A stretch of 8,853 nt of DNA, taken from assembly GCA_035545895.1 (NCBI GenBank), contig DASZXJ010000181.1, positions 1-8,853 on the forward strand. Reading direction: 5' to 3'. Shown here one piece after another: positions 1-6,399 of this stretch. How positions within the stretch are numbered: the first letter of the stretch is position 1; every line of letters starts with the position of its first letter. Position numbers and translations under genes: made by a program. The notes under the pieces are model-generated. The model saw only the letters and a list, made by a program, of their open reading frames with translations. It searched no databases and had not been told where the DNA came from. This DNA is from DASZXJ01 sp035545895. Its GTDB lineage: Bacteria; Planctomycetota; Phycisphaerae; Tepidisphaerales; Tepidisphaeraceae.

Positions 1-54
1 AAGCGCGGTATTTCGGGGATTCTTTGGGAGGACCGTAAATCGGGGGTTATGTAC

Positions 55-87
55 CGGACGCAATTGGCTAATCGCCGATTGCGTCCG
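55..87 (+). terminator. Probable Rho-independent terminator of a gene left of the window
   Basis: A perfect 10-bp inverted repeat (CGGACGCAAT at 55-64, ATTGCGTCCG at 78-87) extends inward through a G-T wobble and a GGC/GCC step, leaving a loop of about 5 bases (69-73). On the plus strand it is followed at once by the T-rich stretch CTTTCTTTATTT (88-99), as in an intrinsic terminator. No T-rich stretch follows on the minus strand, so it fits transcripts entering from the left better than those of the minus-strand hydrolase gene, although its stem also starts 6 bases after that gene's stop. One plus-strand frame closes with TAA at 36-38, 16 bases before the stem, and could be the last codons of an upstream gene. 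Too little is visible to call that gene. Confidence 0.6.
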
Positions 88-93
88 CTTTCT

Positions 94-870
94 TTATTTG
101 GCCTGGACGCGCAATCCGTCGTAGGCCAGGCGCATGTTGACGGGCAACATCTGGTTCGTCTCCTCGTGGCTCAATTGATGTCCGATATGCGTGAACCACG
201 TTTGCCTGGCGCTGATTCGAGTGGCCGCTTCAACCGCCTGCGCCACGGAAAAATGACGCGGATGCTCCTTCTGAGCCAGCGCATCCAGAACAAGCACATC
301 CAGCCCCTTGAGCAGTTCGAAAGAAGATTCAGGGATTTCACTCACATCCGTGCAATACGCCAGGTCGCCGACTCGAAAACCTAGAACAGTCATATCCCCG
401 TGCAACAGCGGAATGGGCGTCCAGGTCTGGCGGGCGATCTCAAAGGGCCTTTCTATGAACCGCTTGACCAGATGGGGACGAAAATCGCGAACATCGACGT
501 CGAGCGACCGAAATGCGTAGCTGAAGGTCTTATCCAGTGCTTGAAATGTTTTGGCATCGGCCCAGACATCAATCGGGCCTTTTTTGATCGCGTTAAACCG
601 CCTTACATCGTCCAACCCGAAAATATGATCGGCATGAGCATGCGTAAAAACGATGGCGTCGATCATGTCGATTTGATTGCGCAGGCACTGGTGGCGAAGC
701 TCCGGAGTGGCATCGACCAACACGCGGCTGCCGTTGTATGAGATCAGAACGCTGGGCCGATCGCGGCGGTCGTGCGGGTCGGAACTCGTGCAGACCGGGC
801 AATGACAGCCGATCATCGGAACGCCGGCGCTCGTGCCGCTGCCTAGGAATAGCAGCTCAATTACAGCCAT
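94..870 (-). CDS. PhnP-like metallo-beta-lactamase-fold hydrolase
   Basis: A 258-residue cytoplasmic metal-dependent hydrolase of the metallo-beta-lactamase fold, closest by motif to the PhnP / COG1235 group of phosphodiesterases. Visible metal ligands are THAHADH at residues 77-83, His158 in LLHGD, Asp175 in CTDVSE and His228 in FTHIGHQLSHE. Cys22, Cys24 and Cys27 in GCHCPVC match the CxCxxC motif that holds a structural zinc in E. coli PhnP. Length is normal for the family and there is no signal peptide. The ATG at 870 is preferred over a TTG at 876 because the promoter's -10 box ends at 879, so transcription should begin at about the ATG. The gene stands alone, divergent from the ATP-grasp operon, and no phosphonate genes are nearby. 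The substrate is therefore open; a cyclic nucleotide or similar phosphodiester is the family-based guess. The fold is certain, the specificity is not. Confidence 0.9.
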   Translation of the reverse strand: MAVIELLFLGSGTSAGVPMIGCHCPVCTSSDPHDRRDRPSVLISYNGSRVLVDATPELRHQCLRNQIDMIDAIVFTHAHADHIFGLDDVRRFNAIKKGPIDVWADAKTFQALDKTFSYAFRSLDVDVRDFRPHLVKRFIERPFEIARQTWTPIPLLHGDMTVLGFRVGDLAYCTDVSEIPESSFELLKGLDVLVLDALAQKEHPRHFSVAQAVEAATRISARQTWFTHIGHQLSHEETNQMLPVNMRLAYDGLRVQAK

Positions 871-878
871 ATTCAATC

Positions 879-906
879 GTTATAGGCGACAATAGCCGGC
901 GGTCAA
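879..906 (-). promoter_or_regulatory. Sigma70-type promoter of the PhnP-like gene, likely leaderless
   Basis: Read on the minus strand, TTGACC (906-901) and TATAAC (884-879) are separated by 16 bases. Each matches five of six bases of the housekeeping consensus (TTGACA, TATAAT). Only 8 bases lie between the -10 box and the ATG at 870, so the expected transcription start falls on or within a base or two of the start codon. This explains why no ribosome binding site precedes the gene and makes the upstream TTG start unlikely. Confidence 0.6.
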
Positions 907-915
907 CGACCGCCG
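897..915. promoter_or_regulatory. Palindrome over the -35 box, candidate operator
   Basis: CGGCGGTC (897-904) and GACCGCCG (908-915) form a perfect 8-bp inverted repeat around AAC. It overlaps the -35 box (901-906) of the minus-strand hydrolase promoter and lies 47 bases upstream of the putative -35 of the divergent operon. The position suits a dimeric repressor blocking the hydrolase promoter. No regulator gene is adjacent, and a short GC-rich palindrome can arise by chance, so the role is inferred. Confidence 0.35.
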
Positions 916-961
916 AACACCCTCACCAGCGTTGATCGGGGGCAATTATCCGTTTTCCGCT

Positions 962-989
962 TTGTTCCCAAGCCTCAAACCATTATTAT
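962..989 (+). promoter_or_regulatory. Possible promoter of the ATP-grasp/Anbu operon
   Basis: TTGTTC (962-967) and TATTAT (984-989) are 16 bases apart on the plus strand. The -10 box matches five of six consensus bases but the -35 box only three. Transcription would start near 996 and give a leader of about 40 bases before the ATG at 1035. It is the best candidate seen in the 164-base gap between the divergent genes. Confidence 0.35.
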
Positions 990-1021
990 TCCCCCGGCGT
1001 TGGTTTGAGAGACGGGGAGCT

Positions 1022-1026
1022 AGGGA
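1022..1026 (+). promoter_or_regulatory. Ribosome binding site deciding the ATP-grasp start
   Basis: AGGGA lies 8 bases before the ATG at 1035, a usual spacing. The alternative TTG start at 1005 has no comparable purine-rich site in front of it. This, with the family's usual N-terminus, favours the ATG. Confidence 0.45.
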
Positions 1027-1034
1027 CTCCTCGC

Positions 1035-2471
1035 ATGTTTGATCGTTACGAGTTGAACGGGATATACGACGAAATGTTCGCCGGGGCGAACTCCCCGCGC
1101 GAGCATTACCGCCCTCTCGTCGAAGACCTTCGGGAACTAGGCGCTGAATCCATGCTCCGTCGCCGGCGCATGGCGGATGTCACCTTCCGCAATCAGGGAA
1201 TCACCTTCACCGTTTACTCCGATCAGACCGGCGTCGAAAAAATATTTCCGTTCGATATCGTCCCGCGAATTATTCCTTCCACCGAATGGACCCAGATCGA
1301 AAAAGGGCTCGTCCAGCGCATTACCGCGCTCAATATCTTCTGCAAGGACATCTATTCCGATCAGAAAATTCTCAAGCAGCGGATCATCGACCCTGAACTG
1401 ATATACGGCGCGAAGATGTTTCGCCGCGAAATGCTTGGAGTGACCGTACCGAAGGATATTTATATTCATATCTGCGGCACGGACCTGATCCGCGATTCGA
1501 ATGGCGGCTATCTGGTGCTGGAAGACAATGGCCGCACGCCCTCGGGCGTTTCGTATGTGCTGGAAAATCGCGCGGTGATGCGGCGAATTTTCCCCCAGCT
1601 TTTCAGTTCATATCGCGTCCGCGGCATCGAGAATTACCCCGCCAATCTTCTGCAGACACTGCGCTGGTGTGCACCGCCGCATGCGGATGATCCGACCGTT
1701 GTGATTCTGACGCCGGGCGTATTTAACTCGGCCTATTTTGAACATTCGTTTCTAGCGCGGCAGATGGGCGTCAGCCTGGTCGAAGGGCGCGACCTGGTGG
1801 TGGACAACAGCTTCGTTTACATGCGTACGACGGCTGGCCTGCGAAGAGTGGACGTGATCTATCGTCGGCTGGACGATGATTTTCTGGACCCGCTTTGTTT
1901 TCGGCCGGATTCCGCGCTGGGCGTCGCGGGCCTGATGAACGCCTATCGCTGCGGTAATGTCACGCTCGCCAACGCCGTCGGCCCGGGCGTGGCGGATGAT
2001 AAGGCCATCTACCCGTTTGTCCCCGACATGATCAAGTATTATCTGGGCGAAGACCCGATCCTGCCCAACGTCCAAACCTATGTTTGCGCCCGCGAAAATG
2101 ATCGCGGCTATGTCCTGGATCATCTGCATGAATTGGTAGTGAAATCCACCAACGAATCGGGTGGATACGGCATGCTCATGGGTCATCAGGCCTCGACCAA
2201 GGAACGCGAAGCCTTCGCTGACAAGATCAAGTCCGATCCGCGGAATTTCATCGCACAGCCGGTTGTGCAATTGTCACAGCATCCGAGCATGATCGAAGAC
2301 AAATTTGAAGGTCGCCGGATCGACCTCAGGCCTTACATTCTGTTTGGCCAGAAGGTCGTCGTCATGCCCGGCGGATTGACTCGAGTGGCGCTGCGAAAAG
2401 GCAGCCTCGTGGTCAATAGCTCGCAGGGCGGCGGATCGAAGGATACCTGGGTATTGGAAGACGGCGACTGA
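1035..2471 (+). CDS. Circularly permuted ATP-grasp protein (COG2308)
   Basis: A 478-residue protein of the circularly permuted ATP-grasp family (COG2308, older names DUF404/DUF407). ATP-grasp enzymes use ATP to activate a carboxylate and join it to an amine; this family is predicted to make peptide-like bonds, but its substrate is unknown. Recognisable blocks are YDEMF at 11-15, VLEDNGRTPSGVSYVLENR at 161-179, ILTPG at 224-228, VSLVEGRDL at 246-254, YRRLDDDFLDP at 276-286, the GNVTLANAVGPGVADDKA block at 307-324, STNESGGYGMLMG at 371-383, FIAQP at 405-409 and DLRPY at 430-434. No signal peptide or membrane helix is seen. The protein opens with FDRYELNGIYDEMF straight after the chosen ATG, as family members do; a TTG 30 bases upstream would add ten unrelated residues. 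It is the first gene of the operon and ends 16 bases before the alpha-E gene, its usual partner. Family is certain; biochemical role is inferred. Confidence 0.93.
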   Translation: MFDRYELNGIYDEMFAGANSPREHYRPLVEDLRELGAESMLRRRRMADVTFRNQGITFTVYSDQTGVEKIFPFDIVPRIIPSTEWTQIEKGLVQRITALNIFCKDIYSDQKILKQRIIDPELIYGAKMFRREMLGVTVPKDIYIHICGTDLIRDSNGGYLVLEDNGRTPSGVSYVLENRAVMRRIFPQLFSSYRVRGIENYPANLLQTLRWCAPPHADDPTVVILTPGVFNSAYFEHSFLARQMGVSLVEGRDLVVDNSFVYMRTTAGLRRVDVIYRRLDDDFLDPLCFRPDSALGVAGLMNAYRCGNVTLANAVGPGVADDKAIYPFVPDMIKYYLGEDPILPNVQTYVCARENDRGYVLDHLHELVVKSTNESGGYGMLMGHQASTKEREAFADKIKSDPRNFIAQPVVQLSQHPSMIEDKFEGRRIDLRPYILFGQKVVVMPGGLTRVALRKGSLVVNSSQGGGSKDTWVLEDGD

Positions 2472-2487
2472 TCGCTGCTTTGATTGA

Positions 2488-3507
2488 ATGATGCCTGTGA
2501 ATAACGAACCCATTCCGATTGATGCCGCCGCGATCGAATCGCCGCTCGCCGGGCCTGTCCTGGCGCGCGATGCCGATGCCAGCTACTGGATGGCCCGCTA
2601 TGTCGAACGCGCCGAACACGTTGCGCGATTGCTGCTGGTCAACAGCGAAGCGCTGATCGACGTCGGCGACGTTGCCGCTCCGCTGCTGCAACAGCACTGG
2701 CAGTCCGTGCTTCAAATCATGAACGTGGAATCGATCCCCGACGGAGACGATCCCTATTCGTTGCGCATCACCGAAGAACTGACGTTCAATACCAACAGTC
2801 CAAACAGCCTGATTTCCTGCCTGACTCGCGCTCGTGAAAACGCGCGAGGCATTCGGGAAGTCATCTCCTCGGAGATGTGGGAGCATCTCAATCTGCTGTA
2901 CTGGACAATCCGCTCGACCGAAACGCGAACGGCCTTTGAAGAATCGCCCGACCAGCTTTATCGCCAGATCATCAACGGATCGATGCTCTTTCAGGGCCTG
3001 ACCGACCAGACCCTGATTCACGGCCAGCGATGGCATTTCACGCAGCTTGGAAAATATTTTGAGCGCATATCCGTGACCTGCCGGATATTGCAGGCGAAAT
3101 ACGAATTGCTTCATGGCGCGGATGTTTCCGCCGACACCCCGCTGAGCAATCTGCACTGGACGACGTTATTGAGTTCGTGTGGATCGATCGAGGCATTTCG
3201 CCGGACATACTCGGGTGAAACCGACCCGTTGCATGTCGCGCAGTTCCTGGTATTGGAAAAGGATTTCCCGCGTTGCATCCGCTATTGCGCGCATCAGGCG
3301 TATGAGGCGATCACCGCGATCCGCGGCATCGTCAGGCCTCATTCTGTCGATCCGACCGAACGGATTCTCGGCCGGCTTGACTCTCAGTTGGAATATGCCC
3401 AACCATCCGAACTTCTCGAACATGGATTGCCCAATTATGTCGGGCAAATCATGGAGAATATCGCGCAGGCTGGAATTTCCGTGCTCCGCTCCTTTTTCCT
3501 ACACTGA
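2488..3507 (+). CDS. Alpha-E domain protein (COG2307)
   Basis: A 339-residue, mostly alpha-helical protein of the alpha-E family (COG2307, DUF403), known almost only as a partner of COG2308 ATP-grasp proteins; in other genomes the two may be fused. The repeated Arg/Glu helical signature that names the family is visible: SYWMARYVERAEHVARLL at 32-49, ARENARGIREVISSEMW at 115-131 and FTQLGKYFERISVTCRIL at 184-201, with RCIRYC at 262-267. Family members usually start only a few residues before the YWMARY helix, so the first ~26 residues, rich in Pro, Ala and Ile, look like an extension. Two ATGs stand in tandem (2488, 2491) with no Shine-Dalgarno site, and no later in-frame start leaves the first helix intact. 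It ends 11 bases before the transglutaminase gene. No enzymatic activity is known; a role as adaptor or carrier in the ATP-grasp reaction is a guess. Confidence 0.9.
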   Translation: MMPVNNEPIPIDAAAIESPLAGPVLARDADASYWMARYVERAEHVARLLLVNSEALIDVGDVAAPLLQQHWQSVLQIMNVESIPDGDDPYSLRITEELTFNTNSPNSLISCLTRARENARGIREVISSEMWEHLNLLYWTIRSTETRTAFEESPDQLYRQIINGSMLFQGLTDQTLIHGQRWHFTQLGKYFERISVTCRILQAKYELLHGADVSADTPLSNLHWTTLLSSCGSIEAFRRTYSGETDPLHVAQFLVLEKDFPRCIRYCAHQAYEAITAIRGIVRPHSVDPTERILGRLDSQLEYAQPSELLEHGLPNYVGQIMENIAQAGISVLRSFFLH

Positions 3508-3518
3508 ACTGGTGACCT

Positions 3519-4523
3519 ATGCTTTTGCGAATCACGCACGAGACTGACCTGTCCTACAACGACCTGATTTCCGAGTCCGCCATGGAATTGCGCATGGCGC
3601 CGAGGCAGGAATCGGACCAGCATCGCCTGTCATTCCAATTGGCCATCGGACCAGCCGCCACCGTCACCAGCTATTTTGACTGGCTGGGCAATACGGTTCA
3701 CACGTTTACGATTAATCCGTTCCATCAGCAAATTCGGATCGTGGCGACCAGCGTCGTGGAAACCGACCGTGAAGTGCCGGATATCTGGAGCCTGGCCGAC
3801 ATATGGCCGGTTTCGCGCCATTTGATCGATTATTCCTGCTACGACTACCAGCAATTCGGCGGGCCGATCATCGATTGCCCGCAATTGCGCGATTTGGTCG
3901 CCTCCCTGCGCCCTCGTGAAGGGGCAAGCCTCGGCAAGCTCTGCCTTCAGATCATGCAGCTCGTCGATTCAAAATTCACTTACGAAAAAGGCGTAACGAC
4001 TGCCGCCAGCCCCATCACCGAAATCCTCGAACATGGCCGCGGCGTTTGTCAGGACTTTACCCATCTGATGATCGCCATCGCGCGGGCATTGGGAATTCCC
4101 GCGCGATACGTCAGCGGATTCGTGCATCGCGACGGCGAACGCACGCGCGGCTGGGCGCAGACGCACGCCTGGTGCGAACTGCTCATTCCCTCTGTCGGCT
4201 GGATTGGGTTTGATCCGACGAATAACTGCCTGATCGGCCGCAACATGGTGAAAGTCGCCATCGGACGCGATTTCCGCGATGTGCCCCCCAATCGCGGCGT
4301 CTATCGCGGAAAGGCCGATGAATCGATCCACGTCGGCGTCGATATCGAGGAATTGCCGACCATCCCCTCGGCTCTGGTCGCTGAGCGATACCATTCAATC
4401 GACCTGGCGGTATATACCCAGCGACGGCTGGCCGATGCCCAGCTCGTCGCACAGCAGCAGGAACAGCAACAACAGGAAATCCGCCAGCAGCAGGAACAAC
4501 AGCAACAAACCAGGAACATATAA
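3519..4523 (+). CDS. Transglutaminase-like cysteine peptidase (COG1305)
   Basis: A 334-residue protein with the N-terminal beta-rich domain of bacterial transglutaminase-like proteins (about 1-85) followed by a transglutaminase core (about 140-240). The papain-like catalytic triad is complete: Cys177 in GRGVCQDFTHL, His216 in QTHAWCE and Asp232 in GWIGFDPTNN. Such enzymes hydrolyse or transfer amide bonds at Gln or Asn side chains or peptide bonds. No signal peptide is seen, so it should act in the cytoplasm. Residues 312-334 form an unusual Gln-rich tail made of two near-identical units, beyond the normal end of the family. The ATG at 3519 is 11 bases after the alpha-E stop with only a weak GGTGA in front, suggesting translation coupled to the upstream gene. 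In this operon type it may cleave or transfer whatever the ATP-grasp enzyme joins, which is inference; the family call is firm. Confidence 0.93.
   Translation: MLLRITHETDLSYNDLISESAMELRMAPRQESDQHRLSFQLAIGPAATVTSYFDWLGNTVHTFTINPFHQQIRIVATSVVETDREVPDIWSLADIWPVSRHLIDYSCYDYQQFGGPIIDCPQLRDLVASLRPREGASLGKLCLQIMQLVDSKFTYEKGVTTAASPITEILEHGRGVCQDFTHLMIAIARALGIPARYVSGFVHRDGERTRGWAQTHAWCELLIPSVGWIGFDPTNNCLIGRNMVKVAIGRDFRDVPPNRGVYRGKADESIHVGVDIEELPTIPSALVAERYHSIDLAVYTQRRLADAQLVAQQQEQQQQEIRQQQEQQQQTRNI
4452..4517 (+). repeat. Tandem 33-bp repeat coding for a Gln-rich tail
   Basis: Two consecutive 33-base units (4452-4484 and 4485-4517) encode QQQEQQQQEIR and QQQEQQQQTRN at the C-terminus of the transglutaminase-like protein. 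The units differ mainly in CAG/CAA choice, indicating a local duplication of a CAG/CAA-rich stretch. The tract is open to length change by slippage or unequal recombination. Its reverse strand reads as a cysteine-rich open frame that is not a gene. Confidence 0.85.
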
Positions 4524-4568
4524 ATTCGCATTTGATTTTTTGTCCATCATCCTTCATCCTTCGCCCGT

Positions 4569-5423
4569 ATGACTTATTGTCTTGGAGTTGTCACAAAACA
4601 CGGCTTGGTCATGGCCTCGGACTCGCGCACCAACGCGGGTTACGACCAGGTCAATACCTGCCGCAAAATGTACACCTTTCAGCAGCCCGGGCAGCGCGTG
4701 TTCGTACTGCTGACGTCAGGTTCGCTCTCGTGCACGCAATCGATCATCACGCTGTTGAAGCGCGAGTTCGAAGCCGGCACGGGCCTGGCGGAAGTCACAT
4801 CCATGTACGATGCGGCCCGAATCATCGGACAGACCGTCCGGGCGGTATCGGAACTCGATCGCGCTGCGCTGGAAAAGGACAACTTCCATTTCAACGTCAA
4901 TGTCCTGCTCGGCGGGCAGATCAAGGGCGATTCGCCGGAGCTTTTTTTGATCTATCCGCAGGGTAATCCGTTGCAGGCGACTGAGGAGAGCCCCTATCTT
5001 CAAATCGGCGAAACCAAGTACGGCCGGCCGATCCTGGATCGCGGCATCCGCTTCGACAAAACAACGCTTGAAGATGCCGCCAAGTACGCTCTGCTCTCGC
5101 TCGACTCGACCATGCGATCCAATGTCACCGTTGGACCGCCCATCGATTTGCTGGCGTATAACGTCGATGCGCTGCAGATCACCCACCAGCGGCGATTCAT
5201 GGCCGACGACCCGGACCTGCAAAAAATCCGCACGCGCTGGGAACAGGCCCTGCGGCAAGCCGTGCAGCGCCTGCCGACGATTCGTTTTCGCGTGGCTCCC
5301 GGCGCATCCGAGCCCGCGCCAACTTCAGACGCCCATGTCGATCAGGAATCGATCGAACTCGTGGAGACATCCGACCCGTCCGCCGCCCAGGCCGAGCAAC
5401 CGTCGCAAAAACAGGCGCGTTAA
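4569..5423 (+). CDS. Anbu, proteasome-type protease (COG3484)
   Basis: A 284-residue member of the Anbu family (ancestral beta subunit, COG3484), N-terminal-nucleophile proteins related to HslV and the 20S proteasome. After loss of Met1 the nucleophile Thr2 becomes the N-terminus; Asp18 and Lys33 complete the set that corresponds to Thr1, Asp17 and Lys33 of HslV. Family-typical stretches are DSRTNAGYDQ at 18-27, LLTSGSLSCTQS at 48-58, VLLGGQIKG at 112-120, IGETKYGRPILDRG at 146-159 and SLDSTMRSNVTVG at 177-189. The fold ends near residue 242. The remaining ~42 residues are rich in Ala, Pro, Ser, Glu and Gln and look disordered, longer than usual for Anbu. It follows the transglutaminase gene by 45 bases without a visible ribosome binding site. 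Anbu proteins assemble into rings, open or helical in solved structures, and their substrates are not settled. Family call is firm; proteolytic activity is inferred. Confidence 0.93.
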   Translation: MTYCLGVVTKHGLVMASDSRTNAGYDQVNTCRKMYTFQQPGQRVFVLLTSGSLSCTQSIITLLKREFEAGTGLAEVTSMYDAARIIGQTVRAVSELDRAALEKDNFHFNVNVLLGGQIKGDSPELFLIYPQGNPLQATEESPYLQIGETKYGRPILDRGIRFDKTTLEDAAKYALLSLDSTMRSNVTVGPPIDLLAYNVDALQITHQRRFMADDPDLQKIRTRWEQALRQAVQRLPTIRFRVAPGASEPAPTSDAHVDQESIELVETSDPSAAQAEQPSQKQAR

Positions 5424-5432
5424 CAGCCGGAA

Positions 5433-6389
5433 TTATGGGATCAGCACGATCTTGCCCAAAGCCGTGCCTTCAATGATTTCGTGATGCGCCAGCGCCGCCT
5501 CCGCCAGCGGAATTCGCTTGCCGATGATCGGCTTGAGCGATCCGACGCGCAGCCCCGCGTTGAGAGCTGCGTGAATCTCCGCCAGATCATCGTTGCGGCT
5601 TCCCAATACGCCGATGATCGTGCCTTCCGTGCGCATCAGATCGCGCGGATTGACCTGCACCGTGCCGCGGCTGCCGACGACGACAATCACGCCGTTCTTC
5701 GCCAGCACCGTCATATCCTTGCCGAGATTGACGTTGGCGAGCATTTCAATAATCACGTCCGGACCGCGTCCGCTGGTGAGTCTCATCAACTGGTCGAGAT
5801 AGTCCGGCGATTTGTGATCCAGCGCGTGCGCGGCTCCCTGCTCTTTGATCAGCTTGCGTCCTTCTTCCGTACCGCCCGTGCCGATGACCGTGATGCCATT
5901 GGCCACTGCCAGTTGCACGGTCGCAATTCCCACTCCGCCGCTGGCGCCGTGGACGAATACGCTCTGCGATGCGCGGGCCTTTGCCTTGTGAAACAGCGCC
6001 CGATACGCGGTCGAATAGGGAACATGAATGGCCGCCCCCTGCTCAAACGACACATTGTCAGGCAAAGGCATGCACTGCTCGACACGGCACAGCGACCGCT
6101 CGGCATATGCGCCCGAAACCGTGCCAGTCGTATAGACTCGATCGCCCGGGCGAAAACGCACGACCTCCTCGCCGACCGATTCGATCACGCCCGCAGCATC
6201 TGTGCCCGGCGTATAAGGCAGCGACGGCTTGATCGCGTACGTGCCGCTGCGGATATACGTCTCAACCGGATTCACGCCGATTGCCTTGATCCGAACCACC
6301 ACCTGCAGCGTGCCCGGCACCGGATCGGGCTGCTCCACCAGTTTCATGACCTCAGGTAAACCAAATTCTTGAACACGTATGGCCTTCAT
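5433..6389 (-). CDS. Zinc-free MDR, NADPH:quinone oxidoreductase type
   Basis: A 318-residue soluble oxidoreductase of the medium-chain dehydrogenase/reductase superfamily, quinone oxidoreductase (zeta-crystallin) branch. The N-terminal catalytic domain shows IGVNPVETYIRSG at 37-49 and PGTDAAGVIESVG at 61-73. The Rossmann domain has HGASGGVGIATVQLA at 148-161 and the later strand VVVGSRG at 236-242. The cysteine set that binds zinc in alcohol dehydrogenases is missing, as expected for the quinone oxidoreductase branch, which transfers hydride from NADPH to quinones or enones. The ATG at 6389 begins MKAIRVQEFG, the usual family start, with a purine-rich AGAGA just before it; a GTG at 6425 would add 12 residues that overlap the upstream gene remnant. 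It converges on the Anbu gene with 9 bases between stops and no obvious terminator. The upstream remnant suggests it was once the second gene of an oxidoreductase pair. Substrate is unknown. Confidence 0.92.
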   Translation of the reverse strand: MKAIRVQEFGLPEVMKLVEQPDPVPGTLQVVVRIKAIGVNPVETYIRSGTYAIKPSLPYTPGTDAAGVIESVGEEVVRFRPGDRVYTTGTVSGAYAERSLCRVEQCMPLPDNVSFEQGAAIHVPYSTAYRALFHKAKARASQSVFVHGASGGVGIATVQLAVANGITVIGTGGTEEGRKLIKEQGAAHALDHKSPDYLDQLMRLTSGRGPDVIIEMLANVNLGKDMTVLAKNGVIVVVGSRGTVQVNPRDLMRTEGTIIGVLGSRNDDLAEIHAALNAGLRVGSLKPIIGKRIPLAEAALAHHEIIEGTALGKIVLIP

Positions 6390-6399
6390 AGATTCTCTT

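Noticed and set aside
49..384. Plus-strand open frame of 111 codons at the left edge, open from position 1
   Set aside because: It runs antisense to the end of the PhnP-like gene and through the hairpin; composition shows no protein family signal.
871..876. TTG start adding two residues to the PhnP-like protein
   Set aside because: It would lie upstream of the predicted transcription start; the ATG at 870 fits better.
1005..1034. TTG start adding ten residues to the ATP-grasp protein
   Set aside because: No ribosome binding site in front and the extra residues do not resemble the family; the ATG at 1035 has AGGGA at proper spacing.
2413..3156. Minus-strand open frame of 247 codons
   Set aside because: It is antisense to the conserved alpha-E gene and has no recognisable domain.
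4301..4531. Minus-strand cysteine-rich frame resembling a small Cys-rich peptide
   Set aside because: It is the reverse reading of the CAG/CAA repeat tail of the transglutaminase gene.
4926..4948. Hairpin GGCG-ATT-CGCC followed by seven T, resembling a terminator or slippage site
   Set aside because: It lies inside the Anbu gene; the stem is only four pairs, is not adjacent to the T run, and the bases encode an ordinary Glu-Leu-Phe-Leu-Ile stretch in an intact frame.
5481..6359. Plus-strand open frame of 292 codons
   Set aside because: It is antisense to the quinone oxidoreductase gene; the His/Arg-rich product is typical of a shadow frame.
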